Shown: positions 18,000 through 26,676, counted from the first letter of the stretch. The stretch: 64,000 nt of DNA from Paludibacter sp. (GCA_028710415.1 JAQTUE010000027.1:1-64000); one strand, 5' to 3'. Translations and numbers: made by a program. The notes: generated from the letters alone by a model not told the origin.

Positions 18000-18078
18000 A
18001 AATAAAGGAGAATAAGGTTGGGTTCAGGGGTATAGGTTTTCTACGAAGGGTGAGATAGGGAAAAATAAGGTAAAAGAT
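18000..18078 (+). repeat. Family C element (GAATAAGG ... GTTTTCTACGAAGG), copy 1
   Basis: GAGAATAAGGTTGGGTTCAG, then GGGTATAGGTTTTCTACGAA, then AAAATAAGG. The same series occurs at 23166, 24640 and 27887 and, as both arms of a full palindrome, at 61206. Confidence 0.7.
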
Positions 18079-18092
18079 TAAAATGAAAAGTT

Positions 18093-18820
18093 ATGAAGAC
18101 TAGATTTTACATATTACTGGTTCTTGTTTTAAGCTTAAATGCTTGTAAAACTAGAAGTAAACAAGTCATCAACGCTAAAGTAACTGAGTTAAAGAAAGAC
18201 TCACTATTAAAAATTGGCACATTAAAAGAGAAGGAAATTGTGAAGAGCTTTGATTTAGATTTTAAATTTAAAGTAAACGCAGGACAAGAAGAAGATTTTC
18301 AGACCTTCAAAACATATTCATACTTTGAATTAAGTAAATCTGGAAAGATTATCTATGTTGACAAATCACTTGAATATGAATTTGGAAATAAGCTATATCC
18401 AATGGTTATACAAACTGGTCAAAATAAGTTCGAACTTTTAGTTGAGATAAACGACAGACCAAGCATAAATTATATAAAGATATTTATTATTAAAGATGAT
18501 AAAGTTTTAAAAATTGATACTTTACCAGCTTTCATCTCAAAACCGTCAGACTTAAATAATGATGGGACTAAAGAATATGCAGGATTATTGGACCATGGTG
18601 AAATTTGGGGGAAACAGAAATGAAAACAGCTTATAATCCTATAATGTATTACAAACTCACAACAACAGGATTCCAACTTGATAGTACATTGACAATAGAA
18701 AGGAATAAAGTTATATATGGTGAATTTTATGGATACAAATACAATGCGAAGATAGAAATGCCTATAAGCGTATTAAAAGAACTTGACAAAGAAAAAAATA
18801 GAATAGTAACCGGGAAATAA
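18093..18820 (+). pseudogene. Lipoprotein gene with a probable frameshift
   Basis: The first frame (18093-18623) encodes a lipoprotein: the signal peptide ends SLNAC (Cys18), and DLNNDGTKEYAGLLDHGEIW appears at residues about 150-169. It then stops four codons after a run of five G (18607-18611). A second frame overlaps there and continues ETEMKTAYNPIMYYKLTTTG to 18820, reading as the natural continuation of the same protein (about 240 residues in all). I infer a one-base slip in the G-run. Programmed frameshifting or a sequencing error cannot be excluded. Function unknown. Confidence 0.55.
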
Positions 18821-18892
18821 AAACCTGTGCAACATACACCATTGTTCACTGTCTGAATGAGCTTGAACAAGATTTATATTCGAAGCCATCAC

Positions 18893-18940
18893 AGAATAAG
18901 GTTTTAAAGAAAAAAACAAAACCCGGAAGCATGAATTTCT
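18893..18940 (+). repeat. Family C element, partial copy
   Basis: AAGGTTTTAAAGAAAAAAAC followed by AACCCGGAAGCATGAAT matches the right-hand end of the family C elements at 23166 and 24640 but lacks their left part. Confidence 0.5.
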
Positions 18941-18997
18941 TCAGCGCCAACCGGGAATAAGATGATGCAAATATATTACAATAATTTGAAATATGAA

Positions 18998-19112
18998 TCC
19001 CTGTCCTTCTGGATAGGTTGGATAAATAGGATAACGGTATGCTACTGTTTGATTCCTGTAACAGATGGAGCTTTTATACATTGAATGTGCAGATCCGAGA
19101 AGACTGAGGGCA
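18998..19112 (+). repeat. Family B spacer, copy
   Basis: CCCTGTCCTTCTGGATAGG, then TTGGATAAATAGGATAACGG, TATGCTACTGTTTGATTCC, AACAGATGGAGCTTTTATAC and a decayed right arm CAGATCCGAGAAGACTGAGG. The rest of the 18821-19270 gap holds only the partial family C copy and AT-rich sequence. Confidence 0.7.
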
Positions 19113-19270
19113 TGAAAAAGCTTCAGCACATTTAGACTATTAAATACGAAATACTGACTTATGTTTATCGACAAAACTCGTGAAAGACAAAAAAATAAAC
19201 ATATGAAGTTACTGTTTATAAAAAACTTAATACGTTTATTTGATATTTTAAAGATATAGAATTTTATACT

Positions 19271-19816
19271 ATGAGAAAGATTTTATTTGTCTCGTTAATT
19301 TTATCTTGGTTTTATACACCAGGCATATTCGCACAAAGTAAACACGGGTGGTATCGGGAAATCGATTACTTGTGTGACTCCGTACAGGAGAAACACAAAT
19401 ACGATGATTTTTATCTTCATTTCAGACCATTGCCAGATGTTAGATATAGTGTTGAGGATTTTGTAATCAATAAAGTTCAAAATAAGTGGTATGGTAGTTA
19501 TACTATAAAAAAATACAACCAAGAAAAAGTTACTTACAAACTTCAGGAACCTGAATTGACCGAATTGGCGAAAGAAATTGATATTGAAAGACTACTTAAA
19601 CTGCCGATTAGTGATAGCATAACCCTTGACCCTTCAAAGCTTTTAATTGGAACATCCAATAATTTCATACTTATTTGTTACAAAGGTAATATAAGAGAGA
19701 TTCAATACCCGGTAAGACCATATTTGTTATCAAACAAAAAGTTTACATGCACTTACTGGCAATCTGATTATGTAGAAAAAGTAATCGATCTATTGAACAG
19801 GAAAATGAAAAGATAA
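19271..19816 (+). CDS. Secreted protein of unknown function
   Basis: A 181-residue protein with a signal peptide (about residues 1-22, ending IFAQ). The mature part is beta-rich and contains GWYREIDYLCDS and RPLPDVRYSVEDF. I do not recognise the family. The gene has an AT-rich leader (TTTAAAGATATAGAATTTT) and is followed by a family B spacer. Confidence 0.6.
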   Translation: MRKILFVSLILSWFYTPGIFAQSKHGWYREIDYLCDSVQEKHKYDDFYLHFRPLPDVRYSVEDFVINKVQNKWYGSYTIKKYNQEKVTYKLQEPELTELAKEIDIERLLKLPISDSITLDPSKLLIGTSNNFILICYKGNIREIQYPVRPYLLSNKKFTCTYWQSDYVEKVIDLLNRKMKR

Positions 19817-19850
19817 ATGGCAGGTTAGTTTCGTATAGGAATTGCTCTTT

Positions 19851-19962
19851 CCCCTGTCCTACCGTAAATGTTGGTTAAATAGAATAACGGCATGCTATTG
19901 TTGGGTTCCGGTAACAGATTGAACTTTTATACAATTCATGAGCATAGCCGGGAGGGCGGACT
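19851..19962 (+). repeat. Family B spacer, copy
   Basis: CCCCTGTCCTACCGTAAATG, TTGGTTAAATAGAATAACGG, GCATGCTATTGTTGGGTTCC, AACAGATTGAACTTTTATAC and CATGAGCATAGCCGGGAGG. The outer arms CTGTCCTACCG and AGCCGGGAGGGCGG are only loosely paired. Confidence 0.7.
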
Positions 19963-19984
19963 AATTAAAAAAAACAGACATAAC

Positions 19985-21415
19985 ATGAAACGAAAAATCA
20001 CTTTAGTAATTGTAATTTGTGTACTAACCGGAATAAATCTCTTCGCTCAAAGCGAACCTGAAATATCCATGAATTTATTGGCAAATGACAAGATTGCTGA
20101 TATTAATATTGATTATAACAAGTTTGTCAAAAGCTTTGCTGAAGCTGTGAAGTTAACCAAGAAAGAGTTTTATGGCATTTCGAAGGACCAAAAGATAGCA
20201 CTTCTTATTGTGAGTCATAAAACCGGAAAACCAACATTTAAGTTCTATTCAAAACCAACCATAGATATAATTAAGGAACAAAGCTATCTGAATCAGATTA
20301 ACGCTTTGCAATTTGAGAATACAAAGCTTGTTGATTTTCCAATTCTTATAACTTCAAACGTGAAACCAGACGAAGTAGACAATACTTTTAATGAAATTAT
20401 TTCACCAATTGAAAAAGCAAAAGAGGAATATAATCAAGCTGATTTAAAACGAAAATTAGAATTGAACAAGGCTTGGGCTACAAATGAGGTATTACCTGTT
20501 TTGGCTGCCTACCAAACTATTGTTGACGATAAATTTTTAGGGGTGAAGAACTTTGGTAACTTGATTGCTAAGACAAACTTTTCTGAAATACAGAACACCT
20601 TTAAATTATCTGATAATAATAGCGACTACTGGAGAGCTTGTATGGAAATGAGTGGTGGAAATGAATTAATACCTGAGACAAAAATATTCATGTATGTGTC
20701 ACAAGGCGAACTTGATTATGCCATGAAGTATTTAGAGATTGTAAAGATTTTCGCTGGAGAAACCTCAAAAGTAAAGCTTTATTTAAAAGAATTATCATGG
20801 AGACTTGAATTGTTCAACAAACAGCTGAATGGAGAAATTGAAAAAGGTGTTGCTGAGCATGACAAATTGAATTATCAGAATGCAATAGATAAATACGCTA
20901 CCATATTAGTAAACTATCCAAATTCAGCATGGGCTTTGTACGAAAAGTTTTACTCTCAAAATGCTTTAGACATTAAAAACGAAAAGATTAAGTTTGGAGA
21001 AAGAGGAGATTGGGATAATGCTAAAATAAATATTTACAAACATAATCCATTATACAGCATGGATGTTAGAGCGAATACTGGAAAAGAATCCTATTTAATT
21101 ACAAGACGAGGTGAAATTTCTTCACTTTTTAAAAACAATGAGGAAAGCCTAAATGATATTTATAAATATGCGGACATTTCGATGGATTTAGAAGTTTATG
21201 ACTTTGCTGCTCAACTTTTCTGGTATTCGTTCACTTACAACAAGGATAAAAACACACAATCGCTAAATAAATTTCTATATTGTATTGACAAACTTGGCGT
21301 TACCAACTTAAAACAAACATTTAAGGGCAACTTTGAAAAGGAATTCAAAAAGATAGACACCGAGAAAGAAAAAGAAATGAAAAAAAGTGACGCATATAAA
21401 GTGATAAAGAAATAA
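19985..21415 (+). CDS. Secreted protein with TPR-like helices, unknown function
   Basis: A 476-residue protein. The ATG at 19985 opens a signal peptide (MKRKITLVIVICVLTG ... LFAQ). The open frame extends upstream to 19892, but that part is family B spacer. The mature protein is mostly helical. The stretch DKLNYQNAIDKYATILVNYP (about residues 295-314) looks like a TPR unit. The C-terminal 40 residues are very rich in Lys and Glu. No catalytic motif is visible. Confidence 0.6.
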   Translation: MKRKITLVIVICVLTGINLFAQSEPEISMNLLANDKIADINIDYNKFVKSFAEAVKLTKKEFYGISKDQKIALLIVSHKTGKPTFKFYSKPTIDIIKEQSYLNQINALQFENTKLVDFPILITSNVKPDEVDNTFNEIISPIEKAKEEYNQADLKRKLELNKAWATNEVLPVLAAYQTIVDDKFLGVKNFGNLIAKTNFSEIQNTFKLSDNNSDYWRACMEMSGGNELIPETKIFMYVSQGELDYAMKYLEIVKIFAGETSKVKLYLKELSWRLELFNKQLNGEIEKGVAEHDKLNYQNAIDKYATILVNYPNSAWALYEKFYSQNALDIKNEKIKFGERGDWDNAKINIYKHNPLYSMDVRANTGKESYLITRRGEISSLFKNNEESLNDIYKYADISMDLEVYDFAAQLFWYSFTYNKDKNTQSLNKFLYCIDKLGVTNLKQTFKGNFEKEFKKIDTEKEKEMKKSDAYKVIKK

Positions 21416-21500
21416 ATACGACGACAACAAAACACTAAAGTTTATATAAGGTCATCTGTGTGACGATATAAATTGTTAGGTACAATAATAAGAAAATCAA

Positions 21501-23129
21501 ATGTTTGGAAACCGAAGAAAACTAATTAAAGAGAAATTGCGTCGTGAGTTTGGAAACTTAAAAGTCGATTCATTCGATTTTGAACAAATAGAAAACTATT
21601 TCCAAAAAAAAGATCATACAACAGCTTTTCAGACTTTATCTGATAAAACCTGTAACGATTTGGATTTCCAGGAATTATTCATGTTTATCGACCGGACAAA
21701 TTCGAAAGTAGGACAACAATATCTCTATCATAAACTAAGAACAATTCCTTTACACAATTCAAAAAATGCCATTCACGAAAAGTTGATCGGGGAGTTTACA
21801 AATAATCCCGACTTCAGGGTATCTGTCCAGAGTCAATTGAGCAAACTGAATGAAAGGGAAGTTTATTATATTGCCTCTCTGTTTCAGGATGAAATTTTAA
21901 AACCGCCTAAATGGTATTTTATAGTTCCGTTTTTGTCTTTTACCAGTGTGTTATCGTTTATAATGGTGTTCTTTAATCCTGTATTCTTTATTGCACTGTT
22001 GGGTTTATCCTTAATCAATATTGTCATTCATTTTAGTAATAAAAAAAATCTATTTAATTATTTTAGCTCAATACCTCAACTGTCGAAACTGAATAACGTA
22101 GCTCAGGAATTATTTAAGAATGACAGTTTGAAAGAAATCAATGCAGATTTAATGAAATCGGCTGGTGTACTGAATAAAGTCAACAGCAGAATGTCGGTTT
22201 TTAATCTGGAAGCAGGCATACAAAGCGACCAACAAATATTATTTTGGGCATTGTTGGAGATTGTAAAAATAGTTTTTCTGATAGAACCATTATTCTTATT
22301 TGGAACTTTAAAGCGTATAGACACAAAAAGAACCGAAATTGAGGATGTATTTCTATTTGTCGGCGAAATAGATGCGATTGTATCAATTTCTTCACTTCGC
22401 AAAGGGTTGACGAACTTCTGTACACCGAAAATCAGTGACGGACAAAAAAGACTTTTTGCTCAGGAAGTCTATCATCCGTTGATTGAAAACTGTGTAAAAA
22501 ACAACCTGAAAGTGAACGACAAATCAATTTTGCTCACTGGATCAAACATGTCGGGGAAAACTTCATTTATCCGTACTATCGCTATCAATGTAATCACCGG
22601 ATTGACTATAAACACCTGCTTTGCCCAACAATTTTCTATGCCGAGAGTACGTGTCTTCTCTGCCATACGGATTAGCGATGATTTAATGAACGATAAAAGC
22701 TATTATTTTGAGGAAGTGATAACAATCAAAGACATGATAGATAAAAGCAAAAGCGAGAACTTAAACTTGTTCTTGCTCGACGAGATATTTAAAGGAACAA
22801 ACACTGTCGAGCGAATTTCTGCAGGCAAAGCTGTTTTATCGTCATTGAATAAAGAGAATAATATTGTTTTTGTATCGACACATGATATTGAATTAGCTGA
22901 TTTGTTAAAGGAGGAGTATGATTTATATCATTTCAGCGAAATAGTGGACCATAAAACAGTTGATTTTGACTATAAGATAAAAGAAGGGAAATTAAAAAAC
23001 CGAAATGCTATCAGGATACTACAAATCAATGATTATCCTGAAAGTATCATAAAGGAAGCTATTGAAATATCGGAAGAACTTGACAAATTTACGGTGGCCA
23101 ATACATGCTTCTCGGAGATTCGCGGCTGA
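21501..23129 (+). CDS. Membrane-anchored MutS-family ATPase
   Basis: A 542-residue protein with the MutS lever and ATPase domains but without the N-terminal mismatch-binding domain. The ATPase domain shows Walker A GSNMSGKTS (347-355), Walker B LFLLDEI (423-429) followed by FKGTNTVERISAG, and an H-loop STHD (459-462). Two hydrophobic regions (about 138-176 and 247-268) should place it in the membrane. Such membrane MutS homologues are widespread in Bacteroidota and uncharacterised; they are not mismatch-repair MutS. The 85-base leader holds a GTTAGGT site (21475-21481). It is one of the few clearly intact enzymes in the array. Confidence 0.8.
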   Translation: MFGNRRKLIKEKLRREFGNLKVDSFDFEQIENYFQKKDHTTAFQTLSDKTCNDLDFQELFMFIDRTNSKVGQQYLYHKLRTIPLHNSKNAIHEKLIGEFTNNPDFRVSVQSQLSKLNEREVYYIASLFQDEILKPPKWYFIVPFLSFTSVLSFIMVFFNPVFFIALLGLSLINIVIHFSNKKNLFNYFSSIPQLSKLNNVAQELFKNDSLKEINADLMKSAGVLNKVNSRMSVFNLEAGIQSDQQILFWALLEIVKIVFLIEPLFLFGTLKRIDTKRTEIEDVFLFVGEIDAIVSISSLRKGLTNFCTPKISDGQKRLFAQEVYHPLIENCVKNNLKVNDKSILLTGSNMSGKTSFIRTIAINVITGLTINTCFAQQFSMPRVRVFSAIRISDDLMNDKSYYFEEVITIKDMIDKSKSENLNLFLLDEIFKGTNTVERISAGKAVLSSLNKENNIVFVSTHDIELADLLKEEYDLYHFSEIVDHKTVDFDYKIKEGKLKNRNAIRILQINDYPESIIKEAIEISEELDKFTVANTCFSEIRG

Positions 23130-23165
23130 GGTCATCTAGCAGGTTTTGCATACCCGATATTGAGT

Positions 23166-23320
23166 GGGATTCCGGAAGCCGGCACAAGCTAATAATTGCC
23201 GGATTATGAAAGAAAGTAGAATAAGGTTGGGTTCAGGGGGTATAGGTTTTCTACGAAGGTTTAGAAAGGGGAAAATAAGGTTTTTAAAGAAACAAAAACC
23301 GGCAACATGAATGTCCTGCT
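23166..23320 (+). repeat. Family C element, copy 2 (long form)
   Basis: GATTCCGGAAGCCGGCACAA, GCTAATAATTGCCGGATTAT, GTAGAATAAGGTTGGGTTCA, TATAGGTTTTCTACGAAGG, AAATAAGGTTTTTAAAGAAA and ACCGGCAACATGAATGTCC. The element at 24640-24795 is a near-duplicate of this whole stretch. Confidence 0.75.
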
Positions 23321-23426
23321 CCTGATAATAGAAGAGCCCGGGAATCGGGGAATGCTGAATGCACATAATTTGGTCGTTAGCGGTTATTGCAGGACGACAT
23401 ACACAGACAGTAATAAATATAAAAAT

Positions 23427-23744
23427 ATGGATAAACAGTTTTATGTAGTTCACTTACTACCTTTAAGACCTGACTTCGCAACGACAATGACGGTTGAGGA
23501 AAGAGCAATAATGATGCAGCATATTGCATATTGGAATGGAATTTTAAATCAAGGAAAAGTATACGCATTTGGGCCTGTTATTGATCCAAAAGGAGTTTAT
23601 GGACTTGGTGTAGTTACAGTTGACAACGAACAAGAACTTAAAGACATTATTTCGAACGACCCTGCGGGAAAAATCAATAAATACGAGTACTTTCCTATGA
23701 AAGCAGTAGTACCTAAAATTTCAATATTAGCTAACAATGGATAA
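23427..23744 (+). CDS. YciI-like (YCII-domain) protein
   Basis: A 105-residue dimeric alpha/beta-barrel-type protein of the YCII family. The start at 23427 (MDKQFYVVHLLPLRPDF) fits the family; the frame upstream of it is spacer. Visible features are ERAIMMQHIAYWNGILNQGK, the His-containing helix, and FGPVIDPKGVYGLGVVTVD. YCII proteins are small cytoplasmic enzymes or binding proteins, mostly of unknown activity. It is preceded by the right end GGTCGTTAGCGG of a cassette-type spacer and followed by a family B/A hybrid spacer. Confidence 0.78.
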   Translation: MDKQFYVVHLLPLRPDFATTMTVEERAIMMQHIAYWNGILNQGKVYAFGPVIDPKGVYGLGVVTVDNEQELKDIISNDPAGKINKYEYFPMKAVVPKISILANNG

Positions 23745-23789
23745 TCCTGAAATTTAACAGATTCCTTCTGCTACAATTGACGTTAGACC

Positions 23790-23910
23790 TACCCTGTCCT
23801 TCCGGAAATGTTGGTTAAATAGGATAAGGGTGGCGCGGACTGCTCCCGCAAATGGAACAAACCGTGTATCGGTGACCGCCAAATACCCTAACTCGGTCGT
23901 TAGGTGTAAT
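23790..23910 (+). repeat. Hybrid spacer: family B left arm, family A right arm
   Basis: The left part CCCTGTCCTTCCGGAAATG and TTGGTTAAATAGGATAAGGG is family B. The right part CTCCCGCAAATGGAAC, GACCGCCAAATACCCTAAC and CGGTCGTTAGGTG is family A, ending with GTTAGGT (23899-23905), a fit to GTTRRRY. The hybrid shows that the two families share a design and have recombined. Confidence 0.68.
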
Positions 23911-23999
23911 GTAAAGAAATGAATCCTGTATTGCATTCTCAGTCGAATTATCTATCTTGGATACTATCAAATGATACTATTACAAATCAAAGAATATGA

Positions 24000-24131
24000 A
24001 ATTTAAGACATAAAAAAGAAATCTCGACTGCTACAGCTAGCAGAGATTTAAAAGAAGCTTTTGACAACTACATAATTGAAAAAACAGGAGAAAAACGTTT
24101 AACAAAGTATAGATATAAAAACCAACTATAA
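24000..24131 (+). pseudogene. Truncated Fic-protein C-terminus
   Basis: A 43-codon frame with no start codon reads KKEISTATASRDLKEAFDNY and then IIEKTGEKRLTKYRYKNQL-stop. This resembles the winged-helix end of Fic/DUF4172 proteins ('TA(S/T)RDLK.L...gil...G...R..RY'). A TGA at 23997-23999 closes the frame upstream and no catalytic HPFx(D/E)GN motif is near. It is a decayed fragment cut off by the spacer on its left. Confidence 0.5.
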
Positions 24132-24144
24132 TTTTATATTTCAC

Positions 24145-24591
24145 ATGAACGTACAAGAACAAATCAAAGAATCTATTTACAGTCAGCCAGAACCAAAACG
24201 CAGTGACATGCAAAAGCTGCACTGCATCATTATGGAAATAATGCCATCCTGCCAGTTATGGTTCCTTGATGGTAAAGACAGTGAAAATAGAACTGTTTCA
24301 AATCCGAATATAGGATATGGACTTCAGACCATTAAATATGCTGATGGAAAAACCAGAGAGTTTTATCAAATTGGCATGAGCGCAAACAAAACCGGGATCT
24401 CTGTCTATATCCTTGGTATCCCTGATAAGACCTACCTGGCTAAAATGTATGGAAATAAAATTGGCAAGGCGAGCGTGACTGGGTATTGCATTAAGTTCAA
24501 AACGTTGAAAGATATAAACATTGAAATACTTGAAGCGGCAATACGAGATGGGGTTGATGCCACTGCCCTTCCGGATATGTTGGTTAAATAG
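24145..24591 (+). CDS. DUF1801-like (YdhG-type) protein
   Basis: A 148-residue cytoplasmic protein that looks like DUF1801. It has GYGLQTIKYADGKTREFYQIG, GISVYILGI and a C-terminal IKFKTLKDINIEILEAAI ('SCIRFKKLEDID...L..LI' in the family). The last residues LPDMLVK and the TAG stop are encoded by a family B spacer arm (CTTCCGGATATGTTGGTTAA), so the original tail has been replaced. The function of the family is unclear; some members act in iron or copper handling or bind small ligands. Confidence 0.6.
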   Translation: MNVQEQIKESIYSQPEPKRSDMQKLHCIIMEIMPSCQLWFLDGKDSENRTVSNPNIGYGLQTIKYADGKTREFYQIGMSANKTGISVYILGIPDKTYLAKMYGNKIGKASVTGYCIKFKTLKDINIEILEAAIRDGVDATALPDMLVK

Positions 24592-24640
24592 GATAACGGA
24601 ATACTTTTATACAATTCATGAGCATATCCGGGAAGAGGTT
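24563..24640 (+). repeat. Family B spacer, short copy overlapping a gene's stop
   Basis: The arms CTTCCGGATATG (from 24568) and CATATCCGGGAAG (24624-24636) pair almost perfectly. The middle holds TTGGTTAAATAGGATAACGG and ACTTTTATACAATTCATGAG. The central GGGTTCC...AACAGAT part found in the other copies is missing. Confidence 0.72.
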
Positions 24641-24795
24641 GGAATTCTGGAAACCAGCACAAGCTAATAATTACCGGATTATGAAAGAAAGTAGAATAAG
24701 GTTGTGTTCAGGGGAATAGGTTTTCTACGAAGGTTGAGAAGGGGGAAAATATGGTTTTTAAAGAAACAAAAAACGGAAGCATGAATGTCCATCTC
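24640..24795 (+). repeat. Family C element, copy 3 (long form)
   Basis: Near-duplicate of 23166-23320: GAATTCTGGAAACCAGCAC, AAGCTAATAATTACCGGATT, AGAATAAGGTTGTGTTCAGG, AATAGGTTTTCTACGAAGG and AACGGAAGCATGAATGTCC. It abuts the short family B spacer. The rest of the 24592-24995 gap is AT-rich sequence plus the perfect hairpin at 24893-24928. Confidence 0.75.
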
Positions 24796-24892
24796 TCCTT
24801 CATTTCTTTATGATGGGATAATGAGTAATCGTTTATAACGATAATCAGGAACAAGGAAATAAGTAATTATTAGAAACGTTGGAAACGTAACA

Positions 24893-24928
24893 CCAACTTC
24901 CCCTCGTTAGGAAACGAGGGGAAGTTGG
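24893..24928. other. Perfect 16-bp hairpin before a T9SS protein gene
   Basis: CCAACTTCCCCTCGTT (24893-24908), loop AGGA, then AACGAGGGGAAGTTGG (24913-24928). No T-run follows on either side, so it is not a classical terminator. AACATTATAACGCAAAACAT follows, which resembles the A-rich ends of the cassette spacers. It may be a further spacer type or a small insertion. Confidence 0.6.
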
Positions 24929-24995
24929 GTGGAATAACATTATAACGCAAAACATAGTCTCTAAACTACATAATCAATTTTTAAAACGAAGAAAT

Positions 24996-26096
24996 ATGAA
25001 AAAACTTCTACTTTTAATGATCGTCCTGGTATGTATTCCTGTTCTAAAGGCAAACCCCGTTGAGCCTCCACCTGCCCACATTGAATTGTCGGAAATAATA
25101 TTCGAAAGTAATGGCAACTGGGTCATAGAGCTTCAATACTTTAATTATTACCACTCGAATGAATATAAATCCATTGACAGTATCTTTATAAGCAGTTCAG
25201 CGGGCAGAGCTAAATTAAAGAGTTTTAAAATCGGAAATGAAACTGGGATTATCATAGTACGCCATGATAGTTTACTGTCCAACCTGACAATCAATCCCTT
25301 AAGTGACAGCATATGCGTGACATATTTCAGGCGTTCGTACTCAACCCAAACCACCGTACAGACTATCGCGGCTGTATACGGGAGTTTTGTTACCGCAACT
25401 TTGCATGCACCCAAAACAGGCCAGTCGATTTCAGTATATGGAGCCCCCGGCACTTATAGTTTCTATAATTATTCCAGGTCTGCGACTGAAGTTTGCAGCA
25501 TTGACAAGTCACCCACATTAGGCCTGTTGAATGATACCACCGGAATGATGGGCACCCTGCACGGGAAAATCTATGACCCCAACAACCAACTCATCACATC
25601 AACAAACAATACCTATTACGGGATAGGGATTTACGACATTCTGCCTAACGGGGACGGGTCTTATTCAACACGGATTTTTTCATACTTCCACAAATTAAAC
25701 CAACTCTATTACAATTCAGGCAGTAACAAGTTCATTGTGGATATTGAACCCATCATTGTTTCGGTATCACCGGACACGGTGGTGACAACCGATATCCATA
25801 TCCTCAAGGTAACGGCTATTGACCATCCGAAGAGCGACCCGCAAGAGGTGATACGGATATTTCCAAATCCCCTGACTGAACTGTCGTTTAAGTACGCGAT
25901 ATCCATTCCTGTGAAATCTGCAAACAGCTACCTGGAACTGATTAATATGGCGGGACAGCAGTTTGCCCGCTTCCAGATCACAGAGGACAAAGGGAAAATA
26001 GACCTGCCTGACCAGACTTCCAATGGAACGTATACCCTGCGGTTGATAGTGAATAAAAAGAATTATGGCACCACAAAGATTGTAATCGCCCACTGA
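24996..26096 (+). CDS. Secreted protein with T9SS type A sorting domain
   Basis: A 366-residue protein with a signal peptide (residues about 1-19, ending LKAN), a beta-rich body of unknown function and a C-terminal domain of about 75 residues (IRIFPNPL ... ELINMAGQQ ... TYTLRLIVNKKNYGTTKIVI). That domain is the type A sorting signal read by type IX secretion, so the protein should be exported across the outer membrane and attached to the surface or released. Its stop overlaps the next gene's start (TGATG). Codon use is less AT-rich than in the genes to its left. Confidence 0.75.
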   Translation: MKKLLLLMIVLVCIPVLKANPVEPPPAHIELSEIIFESNGNWVIELQYFNYYHSNEYKSIDSIFISSSAGRAKLKSFKIGNETGIIIVRHDSLLSNLTINPLSDSICVTYFRRSYSTQTTVQTIAAVYGSFVTATLHAPKTGQSISVYGAPGTYSFYNYSRSATEVCSIDKSPTLGLLNDTTGMMGTLHGKIYDPNNQLITSTNNTYYGIGIYDILPNGDGSYSTRIFSYFHKLNQLYYNSGSNKFIVDIEPIIVSVSPDTVVTTDIHILKVTAIDHPKSDPQEVIRIFPNPLTELSFKYAISIPVKSANSYLELINMAGQQFARFQITEDKGKIDLPDQTSNGTYTLRLIVNKKNYGTTKIVIAH

Positions 26097-26662
26097 TGAA
26101 GAAAAGTATCTCGTGCCTTTTGTTGTTGGTTGCTTGTACGGCATTGTACTTGCAGGCACAACAACCGGTATCCTTTTTTGAGGAGCATATCGACTTTGTA
26201 CTGGACAGTGTATGTTTCAGCATTAACGGCATCTATTCGTTCCACAACGCGAGCAAGCTACAGGTAAACGAACATATCGTATTCCCGTTTGCTGACAAAA
26301 CAAGCGGGATTGATTCCATCAGGATAGTAAACCTGAACACGCTTAAAAAAGTTCCTTTTACCCGACTGGAGAGTTCGGTATCTTTTGAGTTCAGTTTGCT
26401 GCCCAATGACACTGTCGACCTGAATATCTTTTACAGCCAAAAGGCTGCAATCAAAAATACATACATCATTACTTCCACCCAGACTTGGGGCAAACCATTG
26501 GAGACAGCAGTATATTCGCTAACCACGCCAACTGACCTGCTCATTAAATCGCTGTCATATACTCCGGACTCAATAGCAGAAGATCATGGCAAGCGGGTCT
26601 TCATGTGGGAAAGACACCAGTTTATGCCGGTGAGGGATTTTGAGATCGTGGTTGGGAAGTGA
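26096..26662 (+). CDS. Secreted partner protein of unknown function
   Basis: A 188-residue protein with a signal peptide (about residues 1-22, MKKSISCLLLLVACTALYLQ). It begins within the stop of the T9SS protein gene (shared A in TGATG), so the two are translationally coupled and probably act together. The mature part is beta-rich, like a carrier or immunoglobulin-like domain. There is no sorting domain of its own, so it probably stays in the periplasm or outer membrane. Confidence 0.62.
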   Translation: MKKSISCLLLLVACTALYLQAQQPVSFFEEHIDFVLDSVCFSINGIYSFHNASKLQVNEHIVFPFADKTSGIDSIRIVNLNTLKKVPFTRLESSVSFEFSLLPNDTVDLNIFYSQKAAIKNTYIITSTQTWGKPLETAVYSLTTPTDLLIKSLSYTPDSIAEDHGKRVFMWERHQFMPVRDFEIVVGK

Positions 26663-26676
26663 GAAGGAAAATGGAT

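Noticed and set aside
19892..19984. N-terminal extension of the 476-residue secreted protein
   Set aside because: The extension lies in a family B spacer and would hide the signal peptide that starts at 19985.
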